Source: Williamsia sp. 1135
Lineage (GTDB): Bacteria > Actinomycetota > Actinomycetes > Mycobacteriales > Mycobacteriaceae
Reading direction: 5' to 3'
Length of the DNA stretch: 48,883 nt
Assembly (NCBI RefSeq): GCF_002095395.1
Contig: NZ_MJEI01000067.1
Coordinates: forward strand, 1-48,883
Shown here: positions 17,790 to 24,853 of the stretch, piece by piece
How the letters are laid out: each line of letters opens with the position of its first letter
Numbering within the stretch: the stretch's first letter is position 1
The notes under the pieces: model-generated
What the model saw: the letters and a program-made list of their open reading frames with translations, nothing else
Told to the model about the DNA's origin: nothing
The model's database searches: none
Program-made: the position numbers and the translations under genes

Positions 17790-18763
17790 CGCTCGCGGCC
17801 ACGTTGGCCCTGGCTGCGGTCCTGATCGGGGTCGTCATGCCCCGGGTGCTGGCCATGCAGCCACTCGCAGTTCCCCCGCGCCTGATGATGGTCGGGTGGC
17901 TAGCGAGCATCGCGACCTTCTTTTTCCTTGCGTTATCGGCGGGCGTGGTGGTGGCCTGGCCCGATCACGCTCCGGCCGAAAGTCTGACCGACATATGGAT
18001 TCGGTGTCTGAGTTCGGCGCAGCACACCATGGCGCCCTGGGTGTCGGAGATCGCGGTCGGCGGGGTCGCTGTTGTAGCGGTCTTCTTCTTGGGTCGTTTC
18101 ACCGCAGTAGGACGCCGGCAGCGCCGCTCGCGGACCAAGATTCGCGGCTACCACGACGATGTCCTGACCGTTCTCGCACGAACTAGGCAGGATCCGGGCA
18201 GCCGCTACCGAGAGCTATGGCTCGATCATCCGTTGCCGTTTGCCTATAGCGTCGCCGGCAGCCCCGGCCTGGTGGTCGCCACCGAAGGCCTCTACACGTG
18301 CCTCACTCCCACCGAGGCAGCAGCAGTCCTCGAACATGAGCGAGCTCATCTGCACGGGCGCCACCACCGCATCGTGGCGCTGAGCGCCCTGCTGGCGCGA
18401 ACGCTGCCGATCGTCCCGCTGCTGGCCCGCGCACCTGGCGCACTGGCGATGCTCGTCGAACTCGACGCCGACCGCGCAGCGGCCCGCACCACCAGCCGCG
18501 CGGCAGTCCGCTCGGCGTTGTGCCGGGTCCTCCAACAGCAGGCCACCAACCCGACCATGCACGGCGTGGGTTATCACGCCGCCGCACACGACATCCAGAC
18601 AACCAACGACCGGCGCCTGCACGTCCTCGCCGCAGAGACCTCCCCGAGCCCGCGGCCTCTGACCTACGCAGCGGCGGCAGTGCTGCCGATAGCAGGCGCG
18701 GCCCTAGCGGCCACCATCTCTATGGCCGCTGCCTCGGCCGCCTACTGCGCACTCATCGCCTAG
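17786..18763 (+). CDS. M56-family membrane metalloprotease (BlaR-like, no sensor domain)
   Basis: 325 residues with about four hydrophobic segments and a zinc motif HERAH near residue 183, in the cytosolic loop arrangement of BlaR1/MecR1 proteases. It ends soon after the last helix and lacks the extracellular penicillin-binding sensor of classical BlaR1, like the short M. tuberculosis homologue. The GTG start overlaps the blaI stop (GTGA), so the two are translated together. The predicted role is to cleave or destabilise the BlaI-like repressor in response to an unknown envelope, redox or metal signal. Confidence 0.9.
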   Translation: MTLAATLALAAVLIGVVMPRVLAMQPLAVPPRLMMVGWLASIATFFFLALSAGVVVAWPDHAPAESLTDIWIRCLSSAQHTMAPWVSEIAVGGVAVVAVFFLGRFTAVGRRQRRSRTKIRGYHDDVLTVLARTRQDPGSRYRELWLDHPLPFAYSVAGSPGLVVATEGLYTCLTPTEAAAVLEHERAHLHGRHHRIVALSALLARTLPIVPLLARAPGALAMLVELDADRAAARTTSRAAVRSALCRVLQQQATNPTMHGVGYHAAAHDIQTTNDRRLHVLAAETSPSPRPLTYAAAAVLPIAGAALAATISMAAASAAYCALIA

Positions 18764-18808
18764 CGGCATCTGATCCGGCAACCCCGAGATGCGAAGCTGC
18801 GCATGGTC

Positions 18809-19414
18809 TCAGCGCCGGCCCGAGCCAACGAAGATCGCACCAATCATGACCAAACCCACCATGACACCGCCGCCGAGGACCAGCAGCATCCCGTCATCCC
18901 CCAGTGCGCGGCCATACGATTGCTCGGCCGCCGGCCGAGCATCAGAAGTCGGCACGGTCACGACACCGTCAGGAAGATCTAGGGCTCCGTCGGGCCCGCT
19001 TGTCTCGCCTGTGCTTGCGCGCACCACGAAGTTGATTTCCCCGACCAGCCGATGACCGTCGGCGGAGGTCACGCTGTAGCTGATCACGTACCACCCCGGT
19101 GGGGCCGCACCCACCACCGACGCCCTCACCGATGGCCCAGACACCACCGCCGGGGCCAGTCGCAGTGCGCCCTGGCCACTGGCCAAACTCACCGAGACCA
19201 CGGTGTCGGACACCTGATGACTAAAGTCCAATTCGATCACCCGGGGCGCTTCCGGCAGCTCTGAGCCCGAGGCGGGCATTGATGACACCAGGAAGGTGTG
19301 CGCCGCCGCAGGGCCCGCACCCACCACCAGCCAGCCGGCCGCACCGACCACCCACAACAAGGCCGCGCCTGCCCGCACCACGGCCATTCTCACCCGGGGT
19401 GCGATAGCCGTCAT
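18809..19414 (-). CDS. CopC-domain protein with C-terminal membrane anchor (1)
   Basis: 201 residues: a signal peptide ending AAAH at about residue 38, a CopC beta-sandwich and a C-terminal helix followed by a basic tail. After cleavage the first residue would be His, which in CopC proteins forms the histidine-brace copper site. A second conserved His lies in SADGHRLVGE. Predicted to bind Cu(II) outside the membrane. The ATG at 19414 is 8 nt from operator box G; an ATG at 19387 with GGGTGAGA upstream is an alternative. It is the nearest paralogue of the CopC-like protein at 19519-20154 and converges on the M56 protease gene. Confidence 0.88.
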   Translation of the reverse strand: MTAIAPRVRMAVVRAGAALLWVVGAAGWLVVGAGPAAAHTFLVSSMPASGSELPEAPRVIELDFSHQVSDTVVSVSLASGQGALRLAPAVVSGPSVRASVVGAAPPGWYVISYSVTSADGHRLVGEINFVVRASTGETSGPDGALDLPDGVVTVPTSDARPAAEQSYGRALGDDGMLLVLGGGVMVGLVMIGAIFVGSGRR

Positions 19415-19421
19415 CGCCTAA

Positions 19422-19444
19422 AACTACTAGACGTCATAGTTTTT
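19422..19444. promoter_or_regulatory. BlaI-type operator, box G (upstream of CopC 1)
   Basis: AACTACTAG-ACGTC-ATAGTTTTT. The left half matches the consensus at 8 of 9 positions and the right half at 7 of 9. It abuts the start of the first CopC-like gene in the gap between the two copC genes, so each paralogue can be controlled separately. Confidence 0.7.
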
Positions 19445-19518
19445 GCTGCCAAATGGCGAACGTTTCAAACGCCCCTGCCCGCTTGGTCACCCACCGGATA
19501 GGCCGAACACTCCGTACA

Positions 19519-20154
19519 TCAATTACCGTCGTCGGTTCCTGGCCGGTCTGTCGGATCCTCATCAGAGTGGCGGCGTGAACTAAAGAGCAACAGACCACCA
19601 ATCGTGGCCAACCCCAGCACGACAGCGATGATTACCACCACCACGATCCAATTCGACTCCAACGAGCCATCAGGGTCATCGCCCCGATGGGCGTCCTGGG
19701 CGGGCCTGTCGGTAGCCGAGGCGCTGCCCGGGATCGCCGGCGCTACCCCCTCTGCACTGGTGGCGGTCACACCTGCGGCGACGGTAAAGGTGAACTCTCC
19801 GGTGATGGGGTGCCCGTCCGCAGAAACCACGCGGTATCCCACGGTGAAACCACCTGCAGCGAGACCGGCGGGCAGACGGGCAGTTACGACGGGCCCTGCC
19901 ACAGAGGGTGCTGAGACCTCGACCTGAGCGTCGGTGCCGTCGCGCACCGCGATGGTCGCGAAACTCTCGGAAATGTCCTGATTAAAAACCAACTCGATCG
20001 AGGTGGGCGGCTGCTCAAGGACACTGTCGGCGGCCGGATTCGACGAGACCAGTGAACTATGTGCCGCCGCCGGCCCGGCACCCAGACTCAGACCCAGTGC
20101 CACGAACGCGAGGCCAACAATCATTTTGCACACACGTGCCGCCGAGGAAACCAT
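19519..20154 (-). CDS. CopC-domain protein with C-terminal membrane anchor (2)
   Basis: 211 residues: a signal peptide ending AAAH near residue 32, a CopC domain with NQDISESFATIAV and SADGHPITGEF, a Ser/Thr/Asp-rich linker and a C-terminal helix (WIVVVVIIAVVLGLATIGG) with a basic, acidic-ended tail. The mature N-terminal His and the DGH histidine are the expected copper ligands. It probably holds periplasmic copper for delivery to oxidase or for protection. The ATG is only 7 nt from operator box H, so promoter and operator must overlap. The CopD partner often seen with CopC is not adjacent, although the fragment at the left window edge may be one. Confidence 0.88.
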   Translation of the reverse strand: MVSSAARVCKMIVGLAFVALGLSLGAGPAAAHSSLVSSNPAADSVLEQPPTSIELVFNQDISESFATIAVRDGTDAQVEVSAPSVAGPVVTARLPAGLAAGGFTVGYRVVSADGHPITGEFTFTVAAGVTATSAEGVAPAIPGSASATDRPAQDAHRGDDPDGSLESNWIVVVVIIAVVLGLATIGGLLLFSSRRHSDEDPTDRPGTDDGN

Positions 20155-20161
20155 CCCGCCA

Positions 20162-20184
20162 AACTACTATAAATGATAGTAGTT
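20162..20184. promoter_or_regulatory. BlaI-type operator, box H (upstream of CopC 2)
   Basis: Perfect 9+5+9 repeat AACTACTAT-AAATG-ATAGTAGTT. It is the last of the eight boxes and ends the regulon region; no further copies are seen to the right. Confidence 0.84.
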
Positions 20185-20272
20185 AGTTCTACGGACCTGG
20201 CCTGGTGCACTCCGCGTGCAGCCCGACATCGCTAACCCAAACCGCGCGCCCGCGCGGCGGCCGCACGCCCGG

Positions 20273-20640
20273 CTACCGCTCGGCAGTGGACATGCCGTCA
20301 ACGAGATCATCCGGTACCGGCATGACGGTGGTCAGGCCTACTGCGGTTCGTCCGGTGTTGCCTTCCGGGCAACGCCCGCTCAGCGACCCCGGTGCGGCGA
20401 CAACCATACGTACCAACTACCCGAATGCCTCTCGCCGATCGCGTTGGCGTAGAGCCACTCTCAGCATGGCGACGTGATTGCGGGTGTGCAGCCACGGATA
20501 AGGCTGGGACACTGGGACACAATGTGTGCTCGTTCCAGATGGCCCCATTGCTCTGCCGCGGTCACAGCCGACCGAGCGGCCCGCATCTCGGCGGCGTACA
20601 GCACCTGAGCGGCCGTGCGGTTCGCGGCCATCGCACTCAC
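20273..20640 (-). pseudogene. DUF3703 gene broken by an 8-bp duplication and a nonsense codon
   Basis: Starts with GTG at 20640, overlapping the stop of the upstream transporter gene (GTGA). The first frame reads MAANRTAAQVLYAAEM...WGHLERAHIVSQ, typical of DUF3703. It is then thrown out of frame by a tandem copy of CTGGGACA (20504-20511 and 20512-20519, plus strand). Deleting one copy restores PYPWLHTRNHVAMLRVAL. Further on a TAG (20417-20419) replaces the expected Gln codon in FGQLVRMVVAAPGSL, and the reading frame then continues to TAG at 20273. Two independent lesions argue for real decay. DUF3703 proteins commonly neighbour cation transporters and metal-sensing ArsR genes, as here. Confidence 0.85.
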
Positions 20641-21347
20641 TCTTTCGTCGGCTCCGGAGTGCAGCACTCGCACTCCTCGGACACCTCGACGAGGCCGGTC
20701 GGTCGAGGGCAGCACGTATCGCCTCGCCATGCGTTGATGCCTTCACGGACAGCGATAGCGGCAATGACCAGCGCCGCGATCGGGTCGGCCCAGGACCACC
20801 CCAGCGTGCTGTTGAGAATGAGACCGACCAGCAGGACCGCCGACAGGTACGTGCACAGCAGAGTTTGTTTCGAGTCGGCCACCGCGGACAGCGATCCCAA
20901 CTCGCGGCCGGCCGCGCGCTGGGCCAGCGAGAGTATGGGCATGATCGCCAAACTCACAGCAGCCAAAGCGATTCCCACTGTTGTGTGCCTGGCCTCGCCC
21001 GCGCCGAATAGGCCGCGCACCGCATCAATGGTCACGTAAGTGGCCAGGGCGAAGAATGAGAACGAGATGATCCGCAACGCGACCTTTTCGCGGGCCTCGG
21101 GGTCGCGGCCGGCGAACTGCCATGCCACCGCCGCCGCCGACGACACCTCGATGACCGAATCAAGACCGAACCCCACGAGCGCGGTCGATGACACTCTGGC
21201 GCCCTCGCTGAGGGCGATCACAGCCTCGATGACGTTGTAGATGATCGTTGCCGCAACGAAATAGCGGATACGACGTGCAAGCACCTGCCGCCGCCCAGGT
21301 GAAGGGCGTATGGCCTCAGTGGACGGCAATCCCAGATCAGCAGACAT
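20637..21347 (-). CDS. CDF-like heavy-metal cation transporter
   Basis: About 236 residues with five or six hydrophobic segments, related to the cation transporter family that accompanies CmtR-type sensors. Metal-site candidates are GLDSVIEV and VADSKQTLLC in the membrane region. The C-terminus is cysteine-rich (DTCCPRP and ECECC), suggesting binding of soft metals such as Cd2+ or Pb2+. The ATG at 21347 overlaps the stop of the upstream ArsR gene (TGATG); an in-frame GTG at 21356 is less likely. It is the second gene of the ArsR-transporter-DUF3703 operon. Confidence 0.88.
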   Translation of the reverse strand: MSADLGLPSTEAIRPSPGRRQVLARRIRYFVAATIIYNVIEAVIALSEGARVSSTALVGFGLDSVIEVSSAAAVAWQFAGRDPEAREKVALRIISFSFFALATYVTIDAVRGLFGAGEARHTTVGIALAAVSLAIMPILSLAQRAAGRELGSLSAVADSKQTLLCTYLSAVLLVGLILNSTLGWSWADPIAALVIAAIAVREGINAWRGDTCCPRPTGLVEVSEECECCTPEPTKE

Positions 21348-21682
21348 CAGCAGCACCCCTGCGTCGGCGCGTCAGGGCAACATGACGGGTCCACGGCCAA
21401 CACGACCCCGAGCAGGTCGTCGAGAGCCTTCCCGATTCTTGGATCGGCAAGTTCATACCGGCTGCGGCGCCCTTCTGGGGTAGAGACCACCAGACCGCAC
21501 CCCCGCAGACACGCCAGGTGGTTGGACAGCGTCTGCCGAGACACTCCGATCGCATCGGCCAACTCCGCTGGATAACAGGGCTTTTCCCGCAAGCTGAGCA
21601 TGATCTGCGTACGCGTCGTATCCGACAACGCATACCCAAAGCGGGCTAGAGCGTCATGAGCAATCACTGTTGCTGTGTTCAC
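21347..21682 (-). CDS. cmtR: ArsR-family metal sensor, CmtR-like (Cd/Pb)
   Basis: 111 residues with a winged helix-turn-helix. Its recognition helix region NHLACLRGCGLVV closely matches M. tuberculosis CmtR, whose two cysteines in this helix (here Cys58 and Cys62) together with a C-terminal cysteine (here Cys101/102, after VVLAVDPS) bind Cd(II) or Pb(II). It probably represses itself and the following transporter until metal is bound. The GTG at 21682 lies 7 nt after a perfect TATAAT, so the message is probably leaderless; a longer frame to 21751 would include the promoter. Confidence 0.9.
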   Translation of the reverse strand: MNTATVIAHDALARFGYALSDTTRTQIMLSLREKPCYPAELADAIGVSRQTLSNHLACLRGCGLVVSTPEGRRSRYELADPRIGKALDDLLGVVLAVDPSCCPDAPTQGCC

Positions 21683-21689
21683 ACCCCGG

Positions 21690-21710
21690 ATTATACAGAT
21701 ATCGGTGTAT
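21690..21710 (-). promoter_or_regulatory. Leaderless promoter and operator of the CmtR-like gene
   Basis: On the minus strand TATAAT (21695-21690) ends 7 nt before the GTG start, the distance expected between a -10 element and a transcription start at the start codon. Overlapping it is an imperfect dyad with arms ATACA/TGTAT (21693-21710) around GATATC, a good candidate ArsR-type operator. Confidence 0.65.
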
Positions 21711-21982
21711 TCAGAAAAGGGTGAACCAGAAGTTTCGCCGCTGAACCACACACAGGACCGCCAAGGGACCAGGCTAGGCGAACGACCGCCGCAGATCGCC
21801 CACCCACTATCTTCGGCGCAGTTCGCCTATTGCCGCTGTGGGTGGTGGCGGATAGCTGCAATAGGGTTGCCCCCAAGCTCGGGGGGTGCTTCCCGCGCAC
21901 CGAAGACGACTCGAGTACCACCAGGCGCCCGCAACGACCTTACAGCCGGCGAGCACGTGCGCTTGGCTACTTAGAGTTGAGC
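21711..21982. other. Intergenic region with a C5/G5 hairpin, no gene seen
   Basis: The 270 bases between the CmtR-like and MerR promoters contain no supported gene. The clearest element is CCCCC-AAGCTC-GGGGG (21870-21885), a short strong hairpin of a type I associate with mycobacterial intergenic regions. It has no T-run on either side, so I do not call it a terminator. Confidence 0.4.
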
Positions 21983-22012
21983 TTGACCTTCAAGTCGTGT
22001 TGAAGGTTTACC
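21983..22012 (+). promoter_or_regulatory. MerR-type promoter/operator 1
   Basis: TTGACC (21983-21988) and TTTACC (22007-22012) are separated by 18 bp, or 19 if TTACCG is used, the long spacing of MerR-regulated promoters. The spacer holds a perfect dyad ACCTTCAA-GTCGTG-TTGAAGGT (21986-22007). The ATG of the regulator follows at 22021, so the mRNA is nearly leaderless. Confidence 0.8.
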
Positions 22013-22020
22013 GTGAGGTC

Positions 22021-22827
22021 ATGGGTACATATCGCATCTCGCAACTGGCGCAGCGGTCTGGCGTTCGGGCCTCGACGCTGCGGTTTTACGAGGAGTCGGG
22101 GTTGCTGACTGCGCAGCGGACACCTGCCGGTTACCGGGTGTATGACGAGGCGGCGGTCGAGCGCTTGGAGTTCATCTCTTCGGCCAAGCTGATGGGTTTG
22201 GCTCTCGACGAGATACGGGATTTGCTGCAGGCGTGGCAGTCTGGGACGTGTTCGTCGGTGCGGTCGGAGTTGTTGCCGCTGATTGATCAGCAGATCACTG
22301 AGACCGATCACCGACTGGCCGAGCTGTCTGCGTTCGCCGCGCGGTTGCGCAGTGTCCGGTCCGGTCTGTCGGGACCTGCCCCTGCGGGCAGCAGCGGACC
22401 GGACTGCGGCTGCATGATCACCGACAGCCAGGTTCCGGTGCAGATGCCTGCTGGGATCGCTGACCTCGGGGTCGTCGACGCGGCGACTCCCGTCGGCGGC
22501 GCTGACGCCGATTCCCCTGCTATTGCGTGTTCCTTGGGCCGGGAGGAGTTGGGCGAGCGCACCATGCAGTGGCAGCAGATACTTACCCGCGCCCGCCACC
22601 GGACCGAACTCGAGGACACCGAGAGCGGTGTGGGTGTGCAGCTGACTTTCGACAATGACGCAGTCTTGGTGAGCCAGCTTGCGTATCTGATTGTGGCAGA
22701 ACAGCAATGCTGTTCGTTCTACACGTTCACCATGACCGTCGCGGGCGGCGAGGTGGTGGTGGTGCAGGTCCGGGCACCGCGAGAGGCCGCACCGCTGCTG
22801 GGCGAATTGTTCGGACAACCGGCATGA
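22021..22827 (+). CDS. MerR-family metal regulator with an extra C-terminal domain
   Basis: 268 residues. The first about 110 are a MerR DNA-binding and dimerisation unit (YRISQLAQRSGVRASTLRFYEE), and a Cys-containing loop (GPDCGCM) follows the dimer helix near residue 140. Residues about 165-268 form a separate domain starting IACSLGREEL and containing AEQQCCSFYTF, a vicinal cysteine pair in an alpha-beta context. I have seen this domain in mercury-related actinobacterial loci, but I do not know its function. It overlaps the next gene by 4 nt (ATGA) and probably regulates it and itself through the dyad at 21986-22007. Mercury or another thiophilic metal is the likely effector, by inference. 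Confidence 0.85.
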   Translation: MGTYRISQLAQRSGVRASTLRFYEESGLLTAQRTPAGYRVYDEAAVERLEFISSAKLMGLALDEIRDLLQAWQSGTCSSVRSELLPLIDQQITETDHRLAELSAFAARLRSVRSGLSGPAPAGSSGPDCGCMITDSQVPVQMPAGIADLGVVDAATPVGGADADSPAIACSLGREELGERTMQWQQILTRARHRTELEDTESGVGVQLTFDNDAVLVSQLAYLIVAEQQCCSFYTFTMTVAGGEVVVVQVRAPREAAPLLGELFGQPA

Positions 22828-23114
22828 GCACCCAGGGCAGGTCCCGGCGCGGCCCCGGCACCGCGCTGGCTGCGCTGGTGGGAGCATGCGCGGTGTGCTG
22901 CGCCGGTCCACTACTGGCGGTTCTAAGTGGAATCGGAGCGGCAGGCCTCCTGGGCTCGCTGTGGATACCTGCTCTGCTCATCGTCGTCGCACTCGCGGCG
23001 GTCGGCATCCTGGTCGCTCTGCGACGACGGCGACGGGCCAGCTGCACTGTTCCCAACTCCCACCCCGTTGACCTGGACCTCCCGACCCTGAGGCGGGATC
23101 TGCGACCTCACTGA
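22824..23114 (+). CDS. Small Cys-Cys membrane protein, putative metal uptake or binding
   Basis: 96 residues with two hydrophobic segments. The first contains GACAVCCAGPLLAVL, with a vicinal cysteine pair inside the membrane like those of MerT/MerC-type mercury transporters. The second is followed by a strongly basic stretch (ALRRRRRAS) that fixes orientation. It is translationally coupled to the MerR regulator upstream (ATGA overlap). I infer a role with a thiophilic metal ion; no mercuric reductase or lyase is present in the window. Confidence 0.7.
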   Translation: MSTQGRSRRGPGTALAALVGACAVCCAGPLLAVLSGIGAAGLLGSLWIPALLIVVALAAVGILVALRRRRRASCTVPNSHPVDLDLPTLRRDLRPH

Positions 23115-23136
23115 CCGTGATCGCGGCCACCGCGGC

Positions 23137-23166
23137 TTGACCTTCGAGTCGACTCGAACGTTTACC
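23137..23166 (+). promoter_or_regulatory. MerR-type promoter/operator 2
   Basis: TTGACC (23137-23142) and TTTACC (23161-23166), spaced 18 bp, the same hexamers and spacing as promoter 1. The spacer carries a perfect 16-bp palindrome TTCGAGTCGACTCGAA (23143-23158), different from the dyad of promoter 1. The MerR start codon follows at 23175. Confidence 0.8.
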
Positions 23167-23174
23167 CTTCGGGC

Positions 23175-23603
23175 ATGCCAGATCTACGGATATCCGAGCT
23201 CGCCGCCAGCAGCGGGGTCCCTGCGACCACCCTGCGGTACTACGAGACCGAGGGCATTCTGCCGGCCGAACGCTCCGCGAACGGTTATCGCGTCTACACC
23301 GAGCGGGCGCAGGAACGCCTGGCGTTCATCACCGCAGCCAAGGCTCTGCAGATGTCGCTACCGGAGATCAAGCTGCTCCTGCGGGTGTGGGAGACCGATA
23401 CGTGCCGTGCCGTCAAATCCGAACTGCGACCGGCGATTGCGCAGCAAATCGCAAACGCCGAAGCATCCATCGCCCGGCTCACCTCGCTGCACCAGGCGCT
23501 GACTTCGGCGCTGGCCCGTCTCGACGACACCCCCGACAAAGACTCCGCGTGCAGCCCCGAGTGCGCCTGGCTGACCACACCCGCCGAGAACGCAGCATCA
23601 TGA
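23175..23603 (+). CDS. MerR-family metal regulator (2)
   Basis: 142 residues: the MerR DNA-binding domain (LRISELAASSGVPATTLRYYE), a dimerisation helix and a C-terminal loop with Cys residues in KDSACSPECAWL, a likely metal-binding site together with the Cys in ETDTCRAVKSEL. It lacks the extra domain of the first MerR. It overlaps the transporter gene by 4 nt (ATGA), so it probably regulates that exporter. Arsenite, antimonite or a thiophilic cation are possible effectors. Confidence 0.88.
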   Translation: MPDLRISELAASSGVPATTLRYYETEGILPAERSANGYRVYTERAQERLAFITAAKALQMSLPEIKLLLRVWETDTCRAVKSELRPAIAQQIANAEASIARLTSLHQALTSALARLDDTPDKDSACSPECAWLTTPAENAAS

Positions 23604-24595
23604 CTGGCCTGACGTCATCACCGGCGGTGGCCTGGCTCGAAAAGTTCCAGATACCGCTGTACCTGGCCGCCCTGGCGGCCGGCGCCCTGATCGGGATCGC
23701 GGCACCGAACTCTGCGACCACGTTCGAGCACGCCATCAACCCTGTCTTGATCGTGTTGCTCTACGCGACCTTTCTGGCGGTCCCGTTTCAGAAGATCAGG
23801 GCCTCGCTGCGCGACGGCCGGTTCCTGGTCAGTGTGGTGGTGTTGAACTTCGTCGTCGTGCCCGTCGTCGTCTTTGCACTCACCCGCTTCATTGCTGACG
23901 ATCAGGCCCTGCTGGTCGGGGTCCTGCTTGTGCTGCTGGCGCCGTGCATTGATTACGTCATTGTCTTCAGTGGCTTGGCGGGGGCGGCATCGGAGCGGCT
24001 GCTGGCGAGTGCGCCGCTGATCATGCTCCTGCAGATGGCATTGTTGCCGGTGTACCTGTGGCTGTTCGTGGGGTCGGACCTGGTCGAGATCGTTGATATC
24101 GGCCCGTTCGTCGAGGCGTTCGTCTTGCTGATCGTCGTCCCGCTCTGTCTTGCCGCCATCACCCAGGCCATCGCCCGGCGCCACCACGCCGGGATCGTCG
24201 TCATGGATGCCATGGCCGCCGCGATGGTGCCGGTCATGATGCTCACCCTGGCTGTCGTGGTTGCCTCGCAGATCGAGGCGGTACGCACGCAATGGTCGTC
24301 GCTGATCGCCGTGGTACCGATCTTCGTCGGGTTCCTGATCATCATGGCCATCGTCGGCTTGGCAGTCGGCCGAGCAGCACACCTTGATGTGCCCGCCACC
24401 CGGGCGTTGATCTTTTCCGGCGCCACCCGCAACTCCCTGGTCGTGCTCCCGCTCGCCCTCGCCCTACCGCAGACGCTGGCCCTGGCAGCCGTCGTGGTGG
24501 TCACCCAAACCCTGGTCGAACTCGTCGGCATGATCATCTACGTTCGACTGATCCCACGCATCACACCGTCATCGAGACCGGTCTCACGAACGTAG
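23600..24595 (+). CDS. Acr3-like transporter (bile acid:sodium symporter superfamily)
   Basis: 331 residues with about ten hydrophobic segments. The sequence has the Acr3-like LLVLLAPCIDYVIVFSGLAG, placing a Cys where Acr3 carries its essential thiol, and the ending SGATRNSLVVLPLALALP with VTQTLVELVGMIIYVRLIP. It is distinct from the canonical Acr3 at 33394-34488 and belongs to a group often annotated as arsenic resistance protein. Coupling to a MerR regulator rather than ArsR suggests another or broader substrate. Its direction and substrate cannot be read from sequence. Confidence 0.82.
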   Translation: MTGLTSSPAVAWLEKFQIPLYLAALAAGALIGIAAPNSATTFEHAINPVLIVLLYATFLAVPFQKIRASLRDGRFLVSVVVLNFVVVPVVVFALTRFIADDQALLVGVLLVLLAPCIDYVIVFSGLAGAASERLLASAPLIMLLQMALLPVYLWLFVGSDLVEIVDIGPFVEAFVLLIVVPLCLAAITQAIARRHHAGIVVMDAMAAAMVPVMMLTLAVVVASQIEAVRTQWSSLIAVVPIFVGFLIIMAIVGLAVGRAAHLDVPATRALIFSGATRNSLVVLPLALALPQTLALAAVVVVTQTLVELVGMIIYVRLIPRITPSSRPVSRT

Positions 24596-24755
24596 CCGCC
24601 GACGGTGCGGCCGAAACTCGACCGCACGCGACAGCACCTGCGTGAACAGCGCGCAGATCGCGCTCCAACGTGAACGTCTAGATCGCAGGGCCTTGCCGTG
24701 GTTGAGGTCGATCGCACTGGCTCGTGCTCCTGTCCCGTCAGCTGAGTCGGCAGAC

Positions 24756-24785
24756 TTGCCAGGTGTCGAGCGACTCCCATATAGT
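24756..24785 (+). promoter_or_regulatory. Promoter of the Abi-associated RNA
   Basis: TTGCCA (24756-24761) and TATAGT (24780-24785) with an 18-bp spacer. A start about 7 nt downstream would fall at or just after the first base of the hairpin stem (24788), so the transcript would begin with the structured RNA. Confidence 0.6.
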
Positions 24786-24787
24786 GG

Positions 24788-24853
24788 ACTCAATCGTTCG
24801 GCCCGCCCTAGAACTTCGGTTCTGGGAGTGGGCCGGATTTATATTCATTGAGT
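24788..24853 (+). ncRNA. Structured RNA upstream of the Abi gene (abiF-motif-like)
   Basis: Three nested pairings make one long hairpin: ACTCAAT (24788-24794) with ATTGAGT (24847-24853); CGGCCC (24799-24804) with GGGCCG (24830-24835); and CCTAGAAC with GTTCTGGG around a TTCG tetraloop (24807-24826). C(UUCG)G is an exceptionally stable loop. The 3' strand of the outer stem reaches into the GTG start of the Abi gene. A conserved RNA motif upstream of AbiF-type genes has been described from comparative genomics; position and shape fit, but I cannot run a covariance search. Confidence 0.65.

Noticed and set aside
24642-24851. Plus-strand frame before the Abi gene
   Set aside because: It overlaps the promoter and hairpin RNA, has no ribosome site and no recognisable sequence.
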